A stretch of DNA of 64,000 bases from an uncultured Bacteroidales bacterium (GTDB lineage: Bacteria; Bacteroidota; Bacteroidia; Bacteroidales; UBA932): the NCBI GenBank assembly GCA_934717185.1, contig CAKUYQ010000013.1, positions 13,391 to 77,390 of the forward strand. The letters run 5' to 3'. Of the stretch, positions 42,600 to 50,654 are shown one piece after another. The notes beneath the pieces were generated by a model that saw only the letters and a list, made by a program, of their open reading frames with translations, was not told the origin of the DNA and searched no databases. A program made the position numbers and the translations under genes. The number at the start of each line of letters is the position of its first letter. Position 1 is the stretch's first letter.

Positions 42600-43622
42600 G
42601 TGAACTTACAGGATATCATTGGGATTTTAGAGGATAACTGGGAAAACTACAGAAAAAGCTTTTTAAAGGGTTTGGAGAACGATAATCCTCTTTTACAGAG
42701 GATAAACAGATATCTCTATGATAACGGGGGGAAACAGCTGAGGCCTGTTCTTTGCCTTTTGGCTGCACAGTCATGCGGAACTCCTAACGAAGTTTCGTGG
42801 AGATGTGCGGCTGTTTCTGAGATGATCCATACGGCAACTCTGCTGCATGACGATGTTGTAGATAACTCGGATACGCGCAGGGGAGCGCTTACCGTGAAGG
42901 CTTTTTTTAGCCCGGCGGCATCTGTCCTTACGGGTGATTTTTGGCTCTCGAGGGCTTTGTATATGCTAACCCAATCCGGGAGCAATATTTTAAACTGTTT
43001 TACTTTTGCGTTGGAAGAGCTTGCAGACGGGGAGCTTTTCCAGATGCAAAAGACAGATACTTTAGATATTTCGGAGGAGGATTACTATAAAATCATCTAT
43101 AAGAAAACAGCATCTCTTTTTATTGCGGCACTTAAAAGTGCTGTTTTTTCTGTTAACGGTACAGATAATGAGTTGAAACTTATAACGGATTACGGTTATG
43201 AGCTTGGTGTTGCATTTCAGATAAGGGATGATATTTTTGATTACTCTCCGGCTTTGGACACGGGAAAACCGTATGGAGAGGATATAAGGGAGCGTAAGAT
43301 AACATTGCCTCTTATAGAGGCGTTTAATGTTGCAGGTGCAGAAGATAGGCTAAAAGTTATAAATATGTTACTCTCAACATCTTCCGGTAATAAAGAGATA
43401 GAGGATAATCTTGTAAACAGTGTATTTTCATTTGTGGAGAGACATAACGGCATTGCTTCCGCCGAAAAAAAATTGGCGTGGCATTCTATAAAAGCTGTAG
43501 GCCTTGTCAATTCGTTGCAGGCGGAATTGGAGCGGAGATTGGGCTCTCTCCGGGCTGCTCAGATTGAGGCGTTGGAGGCGCTTAGGGTGTTAGCTGTGTT
43601 TGTCGGGAAGCGTAAAAGTTAA
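42600..43622 (+). CDS. Trans-polyprenyl diphosphate synthase
   Basis: This 340-residue enzyme elongates prenyl diphosphates, probably for menaquinone side chains. The first Asp-rich motif is LLHDDVVDNSDTRRG, the second IRDDIFDYSPALDTGKPYGEDI, with GGKQLRPVLCLLAA near the N-terminus. The chain length (hexa-, hepta- or octaprenyl) cannot be told from the sequence alone. The start codon is GTG at 42600, 25 bp after the upstream gene, and the N-terminal alignment supports it. The dispersed 11-mer lies near its 3' end (43600-43610), read as VGK. Confidence 0.92.
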   Translation: MNLQDIIGILEDNWENYRKSFLKGLENDNPLLQRINRYLYDNGGKQLRPVLCLLAAQSCGTPNEVSWRCAAVSEMIHTATLLHDDVVDNSDTRRGALTVKAFFSPAASVLTGDFWLSRALYMLTQSGSNILNCFTFALEELADGELFQMQKTDTLDISEEDYYKIIYKKTASLFIAALKSAVFSVNGTDNELKLITDYGYELGVAFQIRDDIFDYSPALDTGKPYGEDIRERKITLPLIEAFNVAGAEDRLKVINMLLSTSSGNKEIEDNLVNSVFSFVERHNGIASAEKKLAWHSIKAVGLVNSLQAELERRLGSLRAAQIEALEALRVLAVFVGKRKS

Positions 43623-43651
43623 AAACTTGCATAGAAATATTGACAGACATG

Positions 43652-44419
43652 CTATGCACCTTTGTTTTTTAGAACGTTTTCACGCCCTTTGGATTCCTCC
43701 CTCTCCCAAAATTCTTCATCCCATTGCGGTTCTACAGCCACCTTTCCTCCGGTTGCAAATCTTATGTATGTTATTGCAAGGCCGTTTTTAAGGTAATGCG
43801 CTTCGTAGAAGGTCTTTATGGACAATATACTGTTATTGCCGTCTGTAACCAAGTTTTTGTATATGTTGTTGTCGCAAACTTCAACTTTAAAATTGTTGGC
43901 CATGCAGAGGGCTTTTGTGTATTCGTGTAGAAATCTGCTGTCTGTCTTTAGGTTAATTGATCCGCTATGGCTTAGAATATTGTTGTAGTGATTAAGGAAC
44001 ATGCTGCCTGTAAGCCTTTTGCGGGCTTTCTTTATTTGAGGGTCGGGGAATGTTATCCAGATCTCGTCTATCTCTTCCGGTGCAAACAGACTCTCTATAA
44101 AATCTATTCTTGTCCTAATGAACGCAACATTGGGCATGCTGTTTTCGGTTGCGTATTTTGCCCCTTTCCAGAGCCTTGCCCCTTTTATATCTATACCTAT
44201 AAAGTTCTTTTTAGGGTAGAGTTTTGCTAATTCTATAGTGTACTCCCCTTTCCCGCATCCGAGTTCAAGAACTATTGGATTACTGTTTTTAAAGAAGCTG
44301 CTGTTCCATCTGCCTTTTAGCTCAAAGTCTTTAAACAATACATCGTCTGTTGACGGCTGTATAAGGCATTTGAATCCTTCGTTTTCTCTAAATTTTCTTA
44401 ATTTATCTTTGCTGCTCAT
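43652..44419 (-). CDS. trmB: tRNA (guanine-N7-)-methyltransferase
   Basis: This 255-residue class I methyltransferase forms m7G46 in tRNAs. SAM motif I is VLELGCGKGEYTIELAKLYPKKNFIGIDIKG, and the family signature is DEIWITFPDPQIKKARKRLTGSMFLNHY. The C-terminal region is slightly longer than in E. coli TrmB and ends in a charged tail. Its ATG overlaps the stop of gldH by four bases (ATGA), so the two genes are translationally coupled. Confidence 0.94.
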   Translation of the reverse strand: MSSKDKLRKFRENEGFKCLIQPSTDDVLFKDFELKGRWNSSFFKNSNPIVLELGCGKGEYTIELAKLYPKKNFIGIDIKGARLWKGAKYATENSMPNVAFIRTRIDFIESLFAPEEIDEIWITFPDPQIKKARKRLTGSMFLNHYNNILSHSGSINLKTDSRFLHEYTKALCMANNFKVEVCDNNIYKNLVTDGNNSILSIKTFYEAHYLKNGLAITYIRFATGGKVAVEPQWDEEFWEREESKGRENVLKNKGA

Positions 44420-44919
44420 ATCCTATATTCTGTTATGTACACCCCTATGCCGGCTATGTATTTGTATAAATTTCTATTGTTTATGGCCTTGCATTTGTCT
44501 ATCTTTATCTCCCAGCTTCCGCACTCCATATTATTTATGTTTGTGGCATAGGGGATCTCCATCTCTATAATTCCATTGTTTCTTCTCTGTTTTACGCTTT
44601 TGTCTGCCATTAATGCGGGAACTTTTAATGTGTCTGAATATAGATTGTTCTCAGGACTATGGAACGTGAGCGCAAAATATAGTGTGTCATCCTCTTTGTA
44701 GTTGTATGTTTCAACCAATTGTAGTGTAAATACAAGACTAAGGCCCGGAGAATCTGCTTCCGCTGCGTCTAATTTGAATACTAAGGAGCTGTTTTTGTAC
44801 CACCCTTCTGCAGGGCTGAAGGCAATAAAGGCAGAGCCGTTCACCGGTTTCTGTACGTTGCAAGACAGCAATGCAGCAGATACTATGAGGTATATGATGG
44901 ATAGTGCCTTTTTTGCCAT
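44416..44919 (-). CDS. gldH: Gliding-motility-type lipoprotein GldH
   Basis: This 167-residue lipoprotein has the signal MAKKALSIIYLIVSAALLSC (Cys20). Its body fits GldH: FSPAEGWYKNSSLVFKLDAAEADSPGLSLVFTLQLVETYNYKEDDTLYFALTF, then CGSWEIKIDKCK and IAGIGVYITE. GldH is needed for gliding in Flavobacterium, but it is widely kept in non-gliding Bacteroidales, often beside RicT/PSP1 and holB genes exactly as here. Other gliding or T9SS genes are not seen in the window. The product is expected to be an envelope lipoprotein of unclear local role. Confidence 0.82.
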   Translation of the reverse strand: MAKKALSIIYLIVSAALLSCNVQKPVNGSAFIAFSPAEGWYKNSSLVFKLDAAEADSPGLSLVFTLQLVETYNYKEDDTLYFALTFHSPENNLYSDTLKVPALMADKSVKQRRNNGIIEMEIPYATNINNMECGSWEIKIDKCKAINNRNLYKYIAGIGVYITEYRI

Positions 44920-44953
44920 TGTATAAATGTTATCTGTTTTGCCCTATAGATAG

Positions 44954-46393
44954 CTATTGGTTTATTTTGCCCGTTCCGCTATTCTCCTTGCTTTCCCTGC
45001 CCTCTCTTTGAGATCTGCTGCGATTACCGCTCCGCCTGTTGTTTGCTCCGCGATTCTGCTGCCTGTTGCTATTCATCTCCTTGCCATCTCTCGCCTCTTT
45101 AGTCTCTTTTGACGCTCTCTGTTCTCTTGGTTCTGCAGTTCCCTTTGGTCCTTTAGGTTCTTTAGTGGCTTTAGGTTCTTTAGGTTCTTTAGGTTCTGCA
45201 GTAGTGTTGTTGCCTGTTGCCTCCTTACTATTGGCCCTTGAGCTCTGCTCTCTCTGTGCCCTCTTTCTCTTTTTGTTTCTCTCTTTACTGTTGTCGAAGC
45301 GCGAAATGCTGTCCTCTCCAACAGCACTAAGAAACTCTCCTACTTTCTCTTTCTGCTCTTCCAAGATAGAAGGTGCTTTTATTCCACGTTTGTTAAGCGA
45401 AATAATCTCCTTTACCGCACCTGCTTTTAACGGACGCAGATTAATCATGCTTCCCTGAGTATATGAGAACCACATCATACCTTTTAGAATATCTGTTTTC
45501 ATTAAGTAGGCGTCTCCATCTTCGAGGTGAAGCGGCTCAACAACTTTAGGCAGGTCGGCATAGGCATCAACATAAACAGATGCTTCATAGTTTATACAGC
45601 ATTTGAGCTTTCCGCATTGCCCGGCAAGTTTTTGCGGGTTAAGTGACAGATCCTGACTCCTTGCTGCCTGTGTTGTTATAGACTTAAAGTTGTTCATGTA
45701 TCTCGAACAGCACAGAGCTTGCCCGCATACGCCAATACCACCAATCAAGCCGGCCTCCTGTCTGGCTCCAATCTGTTTCATCTCTATGCGAATCCTAAAC
45801 TCCTCTGCAAAATTCTTTATGAGTTGTCTAAAATCAACTCTCTCGTCTGCAATGTAGTAGAATATGGCTTTAGAACCATCTCCCTGAAACTCAACATCTC
45901 CTATCTTCATGTTAAGCCCAAGTTCTGCAGCCATCTGCCGAGAGCGTATCATTGTTGAATGTTCACGAGCTATGGCATCCTGCCATTTTTCTATGTCTGC
46001 AGGCCTTGCCTTGCGGTATATTTTTCTGAATTCGTATGTTTTGGGATCTATGCGATCTCTTTTCAACTGGTTGAATATCATGGCGCTGTCTATGGTTACA
46101 ATACCAAGGTCATAACCTGTTTGAGCCTCTACCACAACAAAGTCTCCGGCGCGGAGCATCTGTCCCGAAGTATTTTTGAATATAAGTTTGCGGGTGTTCT
46201 TGAACCTTACCTCAAACAGATCTTTAAGATCTTCTATGGGAACATCGTTCAACCAGTCAAAAACACTTAATTTGCAGCAACTTCTATTGTATTGGAAGCA
46301 GTTCCCCCCTCCACATGCCATATTATCGCATAAATTGTCGGGAAGCTTCTCACAACCTCTCTGACAATCATATTCTTTAATGTTATTTTCCAT
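44954..46393 (-). CDS. ricT: PSP1/RicT (YaaT)-family protein with repetitive charged tail
   Basis: This 479-residue protein has the PSP1 core at about residues 60-300: KNTRKLIFKNTSGQMLRAGDFVVVEAQTGYDLGIV, FQGDGSKAIFYYIADERVDFRQLIKNFAEEFRIRIEMKQIGARQEAGLIGGIGVCGQALCCSRY and LAGQCGKLKCCINYE. The conserved cysteines could bind an Fe-S cluster, as in the Bacillus RicAFT complex involved in RNA processing. The C-terminal 100 residues are low complexity (KEPKEPKATKEPKGPKG, then Arg/Asn/Ser-rich), suggesting nucleic-acid binding. The order holB-ricT-gldH is usual in the phylum. Confidence 0.9.
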   Translation of the reverse strand: MENNIKEYDCQRGCEKLPDNLCDNMACGGGNCFQYNRSCCKLSVFDWLNDVPIEDLKDLFEVRFKNTRKLIFKNTSGQMLRAGDFVVVEAQTGYDLGIVTIDSAMIFNQLKRDRIDPKTYEFRKIYRKARPADIEKWQDAIAREHSTMIRSRQMAAELGLNMKIGDVEFQGDGSKAIFYYIADERVDFRQLIKNFAEEFRIRIEMKQIGARQEAGLIGGIGVCGQALCCSRYMNNFKSITTQAARSQDLSLNPQKLAGQCGKLKCCINYEASVYVDAYADLPKVVEPLHLEDGDAYLMKTDILKGMMWFSYTQGSMINLRPLKAGAVKEIISLNKRGIKAPSILEEQKEKVGEFLSAVGEDSISRFDNSKERNKKRKRAQREQSSRANSKEATGNNTTAEPKEPKEPKATKEPKGPKGTAEPREQRASKETKEARDGKEMNSNRQQNRGANNRRSGNRSRSQREGRESKENSGTGKINQ

Positions 46394-46416
46394 CCCTTCT
46401 ATAAATATATGTTAAT

Positions 46417-47526
46417 TCATTTCTCTCTGCAGGTAAAATAGATTCTATTGCATAAATCCGCTATTACGAATTTTGCATTTACATTTCTCTCTATCAATCT
46501 TATAGATGATTCAATATAATCACGTAACCTGTAGAGCGATGATTTATTTAATATTCCTTTAAATTTAGCCAATTCGGCAGATTCGGTGGCAGATACAAAA
46601 GAGATCTCATCTAACCCCAAATCTAACATAAGCAGCTTCCTTGTAATTTCCAAGCCGTTAATGAGTTCCGCCTTAATATTTTCTCTGCCGGCCGCTGCTA
46701 ATCTTTCACCCTCTAAAAGCGTATCATACAAACTGTTGTAGCAACAAGAACGCATTATGTCCATAAAAATGCACTCGTTTGCCTCTTCATTATGCATCTC
46801 ACCAAGAATCTCCAACGCCTTTCCAACACTTCCGCACGAGCGTTTTGCCGCTATAGCTGCCTCCTCTTTATCTGCCTTGAAATTATCTACAAGTATATCT
46901 GTCACCTCTAATGTATCAATAGGTGGAACCTCTATTCTCAGGCACCGCGATAGCACCGTCTTAAGAATTTTTTGCGGTGAGTGGGAGATAAGCAGGAAAC
47001 AGGTATCCGGGCTTGGCTCCTCCAAAGATTTGAGGAGCTTGTTGGCAGCCTCGGTATTCATCTTTTCGGGAAACATTACCAGCATGACTTTTGCCCCTCC
47101 TCCATAAGAAGACAAACTAAGTTTGCGCATTATCTCGGCAGCATCTGCCACACTTATCGTTCCGCTTTTATTGTCTATTCCAAGCGCAGCGTTCAACTCT
47201 TTCTCCCCAAAAAAACGGTTGGACTTTACCAATTCTCTCCATTGGGGATAGTACTCCTCCACACTCTTCTTTTTGCTCTGTCCTCCTGCCGTATTGGTTG
47301 GGAAAGCAAAATGCAGGTCCGGGTGTGCCAAATGCTCAACCATGCTGCAGTTGTTGCACTTACCGCACGGCTCTCCACCTTTTTTGTCTGTACAGAAGAG
47401 ATACTTTACAAAATCGAGAGCTATATCTATAGCCCCGTTTCCGGAGTTTTCTGTAAACAGTATGGCATGAGGGACACGCGCCTCATCTACCATTAGCCTC
47501 ATCTTCCTTTTTATCTCTTCATGCAT
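46417..47526 (-). CDS. holB: DNA polymerase III subunit delta'
   Basis: This 369-residue clamp-loader subunit has VPHAILFTENSGNGAIDIALDFVKYLFC near the N-terminus; the Walker A position reads ENSGNGAID rather than GxxGxGKT, so it does not bind ATP, as expected for delta'. The zinc module CTDKKGGEPCGKCNNC is present, as is the SRC/arginine-finger segment ILKTVLSRCLRIEVPP. The C-terminal oligomerisation helices are diverged. It lies 23 bp upstream of ricT. Confidence 0.9.
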   Translation of the reverse strand: MHEEIKRKMRLMVDEARVPHAILFTENSGNGAIDIALDFVKYLFCTDKKGGEPCGKCNNCSMVEHLAHPDLHFAFPTNTAGGQSKKKSVEEYYPQWRELVKSNRFFGEKELNAALGIDNKSGTISVADAAEIMRKLSLSSYGGGAKVMLVMFPEKMNTEAANKLLKSLEEPSPDTCFLLISHSPQKILKTVLSRCLRIEVPPIDTLEVTDILVDNFKADKEEAAIAAKRSCGSVGKALEILGEMHNEEANECIFMDIMRSCCYNSLYDTLLEGERLAAAGRENIKAELINGLEITRKLLMLDLGLDEISFVSATESAELAKFKGILNKSSLYRLRDYIESSIRLIERNVNAKFVIADLCNRIYFTCREK

Positions 47527-47565
47527 TTGTCTGTAACAGATTTTAAACCGTAAAATTATACAATT

Positions 47566-49527
47566 TTATCCAATTACCATCATCTCGCATTTTGAACAGT
47601 CAAAAACGAGTCTGAATTTCTTTTCATTATTGCAGAGAAAGAGAGGTTCCTTAAAATCTGTATTTGACAAGACCCCTTTTCTTCCCGACAAATTCCTCTT
47701 GCAGATTCCCAACTGGTACTTTATGCAATACTTGGTGCGCATAAGCACAGCCTCCCTTATGGGGCTCAGTTCATACGAGGATGCAGAATCAGATATCCCA
47801 AGCTCACTGTACAGTCCCTTTGACAGCCTGTTTGAGGCATTAAGCATATATGGCTGCCACCTTTGGTCTGTGACATTTTGGTTATAAAACACTTGATTCT
47901 CTTCTCCATTGCGAATGGCCCTAATATAGCTGTCTCTGCAGGCTCTTCTTTCAATCTCTCTCTTCTCTTCCTGCCTTTTCATTTCAACACGCAGATCCTC
48001 AAGCCTTTTGCGAGCAATTTCCGCTATTTCGTTTCTCATTGCATTCAGCTCAGATATAGGAAAAAACGGCAGAGTAGCCCCATTTATATCAAATTCCTTT
48101 AGCGAAAAGACAAAATGAGAACTCTTTTTAGAGAACTGTAATTTTATGTTCCTCTCTGCAGATTCACGGTTGTTGGCCCTTTGGAAAGGATACTTTACAT
48201 CATAAATAAATGAGATGACCGGTTTATTTGCCCCCTGCGTATGACACTCAATCTTAAATGAGGAACATTCCCCCTTTTGGACAAATGTGGCTTCCAACGG
48301 AATATACCGCTCTGTGTTACCCTTGTCAAGCTGTTTCTCATAAATAAAATTGTAATTCCTAAATATGCTGCTTCCGGCCTTTACAATCTCCTTTGATGTT
48401 GTAATAACCTGTTTTGTAGCTGTGTTACAGCTGTTGGCTCTTATGCCTGTAATATTTCCCTTATTGTCTGTAAAGCATAACCCGTCTCCGTTTACTATCT
48501 GTTTGGAGGAGTTATATGTAAACTCCATGAATCCGTCTCTGTTTATTCTGCTTGAGACAACGCTCCCAATGTACTCGCCAAGATATTTAGCACTCTCCTC
48601 ACTTCTCCATTCCCCCCTTCTGCCATCTATGAAAAATTCAGTAAACCCACGATTGAATGTAACTTCTGCATCCGGCTGTACGGTGGTTTCAATATTGCCT
48701 AATGAACTGCGGCTGTAGCCTGCCCCGTCTGTTGAATATAGAAACTCGTTTATTCTGCTGTTATACAACAAGACAGCCGTTTTTACAAATGATTCATTCT
48801 TAAGTCTGCCCTCAATCTTAAACGACGAAACGCCGGCTTTTACCAAATCTGCAATACGTCTGCTCAGATTAAAATCCTTTAGAGAGAGAAGATGGCTGTT
48901 GCGGATAAGCCTTTTGCCGTTGGTATCAATAAGATCGTAGTTATTTCTGCATGCTTGTGCGCAGGCTCCCCTGTTTGCGCTTCTACCTGTTAATCTTGCA
49001 CTAAGGTAACATTGTCCGCTGTAGCTTACACAGAGTGCACCATGCACAAAGGTTTCAATATCAACATCTGTATTTGAAGCAATCTCTGCAATCTGTCTAA
49101 GGCTCAACTCCCTTGCAACTATAAGCCTGCTGAACCCCAACTTTTCCAACAACTTGGCCTTCCCTGTATCTCTTATATCTGTCTGGGTTGATGCATATAG
49201 GGGAATTGGAGGAAGATTGAGTTTGAGCAATCCAAGATCCTGTACGATTATTGCATCAGCCCCTGCTTCGTAAAGATCCCATATGAGTTTGGCTGCGGCT
49301 CCCGTTTCGTTGTCATAAAGGATGGTGTTTACCACCACAAAAATCTTTGCATGAAATTTATGTGCGTAGCTGCACAACTCCTCAATATCTCCAATGCTAT
49401 TGCCTGCAGCTTCACGTGCTCCAAAAGATTCGGCTGCAATATATACGGCATCGGCACCGCAGTTTATAGCCGCAATGCCGATCTCCTTATTCTTTGCCGG
49501 AGCTAAAAGTTCCAGTTCTTTTATCAT
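47566..49527 (-). CDS. Peptidase U32-family protein with DUF3656-like C-terminus
   Basis: I choose the ATG at 49527 (MIKELELLAPAKNKEIGIAAI), which fits the family start; an upstream in-frame start would overlap the preceding gene. The protein has about 653 residues. The U32 domain is clear: GADAVYIAAESFGAREAAGN, DIETFVHGALCVSYSGQCYLSARLTGRSANRGACAQACR, SFKIEGRLKN. The length and extended C-terminal part match RlhA/YdcP, which hydroxylates 23S rRNA C2501 in E. coli, better than TrhP/YegQ, which is shorter. Function is therefore likely RNA hydroxylation rather than proteolysis. It follows a TPR gene by 4 bp. Confidence 0.88.
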   Translation of the reverse strand: MIKELELLAPAKNKEIGIAAINCGADAVYIAAESFGAREAAGNSIGDIEELCSYAHKFHAKIFVVVNTILYDNETGAAAKLIWDLYEAGADAIIVQDLGLLKLNLPPIPLYASTQTDIRDTGKAKLLEKLGFSRLIVARELSLRQIAEIASNTDVDIETFVHGALCVSYSGQCYLSARLTGRSANRGACAQACRNNYDLIDTNGKRLIRNSHLLSLKDFNLSRRIADLVKAGVSSFKIEGRLKNESFVKTAVLLYNSRINEFLYSTDGAGYSRSSLGNIETTVQPDAEVTFNRGFTEFFIDGRRGEWRSEESAKYLGEYIGSVVSSRINRDGFMEFTYNSSKQIVNGDGLCFTDNKGNITGIRANSCNTATKQVITTSKEIVKAGSSIFRNYNFIYEKQLDKGNTERYIPLEATFVQKGECSSFKIECHTQGANKPVISFIYDVKYPFQRANNRESAERNIKLQFSKKSSHFVFSLKEFDINGATLPFFPISELNAMRNEIAEIARKRLEDLRVEMKRQEEKREIERRACRDSYIRAIRNGEENQVFYNQNVTDQRWQPYMLNASNRLSKGLYSELGISDSASSYELSPIREAVLMRTKYCIKYQLGICKRNLSGRKGVLSNTDFKEPLFLCNNEKKFRLVFDCSKCEMMVIG

Positions 49528-49531
49528 TGGA

Positions 49532-50467
49532 TTATGCACCAAGAGCTTTGATCTTCTGCTCTGCAAAAGCTTTGAACTTAGCGTCTCCTACAATCTTCTT
49601 GTAGTTCTCAACTGCTTTTGCCTTGTTTCCTTTAGCCTCGTATGCTCTTGCAAGGTAATATTTTACATCTGTTGCATTAGGATTTGCTTTTGCAACCTGC
49701 TCCAAAAGTTTAATTGCAGTATCATTCTTTTTAAGATTGAAAGCGGCAATACCACCAATTTTGGCAGCGTTAAGATTCTCTCCGTACTCGCCTGCTTTTA
49801 ACGCATTGTCAAGAGCACCTGCATTATCTTTTGCCTTGAAAGCTGTAATTGCCTTGTTTGCATACATTGTGTTGAGCTGTTTGTATGCTGCATCTTTCTC
49901 ACCTTTTTCTGCAGCCTTTGTGTAAGCCTCAACAGCAGCAGCCTCATTCCCTAATTTTGCCTGGCACATACCTGTTCTGATATATGCAGTTGCGTTCTCG
50001 GGGTCAATAGCCAATACCTCATTATATCTTGCAGCAGCCTCTGCAAATTTACCCTCGTTAAGCATGGAGTCTCCGTCTGCCATAAGAACTACAGGGATAA
50101 GTTCTTTTGCCTCATTCTCAACCTCTGTCTGCTCAAACTCTTTACCAAAAGTTACAGCTTGGTTAAGATACTCTACAGCCTTGTCCATATCCTTGTTTGT
50201 CACGCACTCTTTACCAAGTGACAATAGTACGGTAGGAATAAGCTTTTTGCACTCTGTAGCAAGCTCTGCTCCCTCATCACCAAGAGCTGTTGCCTCCTCC
50301 AATGCTTTCTGGAAACCTGCCAAAGCTTCAACTTTGTTACCTGCGTTAAATGCCTCTGCTGCATTCTTATAGTTCTCTGCAGCTGTAGCCAAATCTTGCG
50401 CGTACGCGTTAACCGAAAAAAGTACAGCAGTAAATGCTACCGCTAAAATAGTAAAAAGACGTTTCAT
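49532..50467 (-). CDS. Periplasmic TPR-repeat protein
   Basis: This 311-residue protein has the signal peptide MKRLFTILAVAFTAVLFSVNAYAQ. About six TPR-like helix pairs follow: AENYKNAAEAFNAGNKVEALAGFQKALEEA, DSMLNEGKFAEAAARYNEVLAIDPENATAYIRTGMCQAKLGNEAAAVEAYTKAAEK and ATDVKYYLARAYEAKGNKAKAVENYKKIV. It probably scaffolds protein contacts in the periplasm or outer-membrane face. No partner is evident; the U32 gene is likely co-transcribed. A -7 box lies at 50555-50562. Confidence 0.88.
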   Translation of the reverse strand: MKRLFTILAVAFTAVLFSVNAYAQDLATAAENYKNAAEAFNAGNKVEALAGFQKALEEATALGDEGAELATECKKLIPTVLLSLGKECVTNKDMDKAVEYLNQAVTFGKEFEQTEVENEAKELIPVVLMADGDSMLNEGKFAEAAARYNEVLAIDPENATAYIRTGMCQAKLGNEAAAVEAYTKAAEKGEKDAAYKQLNTMYANKAITAFKAKDNAGALDNALKAGEYGENLNAAKIGGIAAFNLKKNDTAIKLLEQVAKANPNATDVKYYLARAYEAKGNKAKAVENYKKIVGDAKFKAFAEQKIKALGA

Positions 50468-50554
50468 TGTATTTAGTCGTTAAATGTTATTAATCTGGTC
50501 ATTTGTTACATTCCATGCAACAGGAGCCAACAGCTCTTACTGCGAAAATGATTC

Positions 50555-50562
50555 CAAAAATA
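50555..50562 (-). promoter_or_regulatory. -7 box (TATTTTTG) for the TPR/U32 unit
   Basis: This TAnnTTTG match on the minus strand gives a leader of about 80 nt before the ATG at 50467. Confidence 0.4.
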
Positions 50563-50654
50563 GAAAAAAATAGAGATAATAACAAACAGATAACATTAAA
50601 ATTATTATTTTAGCAACAAATATTGGATAAGCTAATCTAAAGACATTACTATTT

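Noticed and set aside
43628..43658. Terminator between the prenyl synthase gene and trmB
   Set aside because: TGCATAG/CTATGCA can pair, but the 17-nt loop and lack of a T run directly after the stem make it weak.
45039..45458. Open frame opposite the RicT tail encoding a Leu/Ser-rich protein
   Set aside because: It is the complement of the low-complexity tail and has no family resemblance or own promoter.
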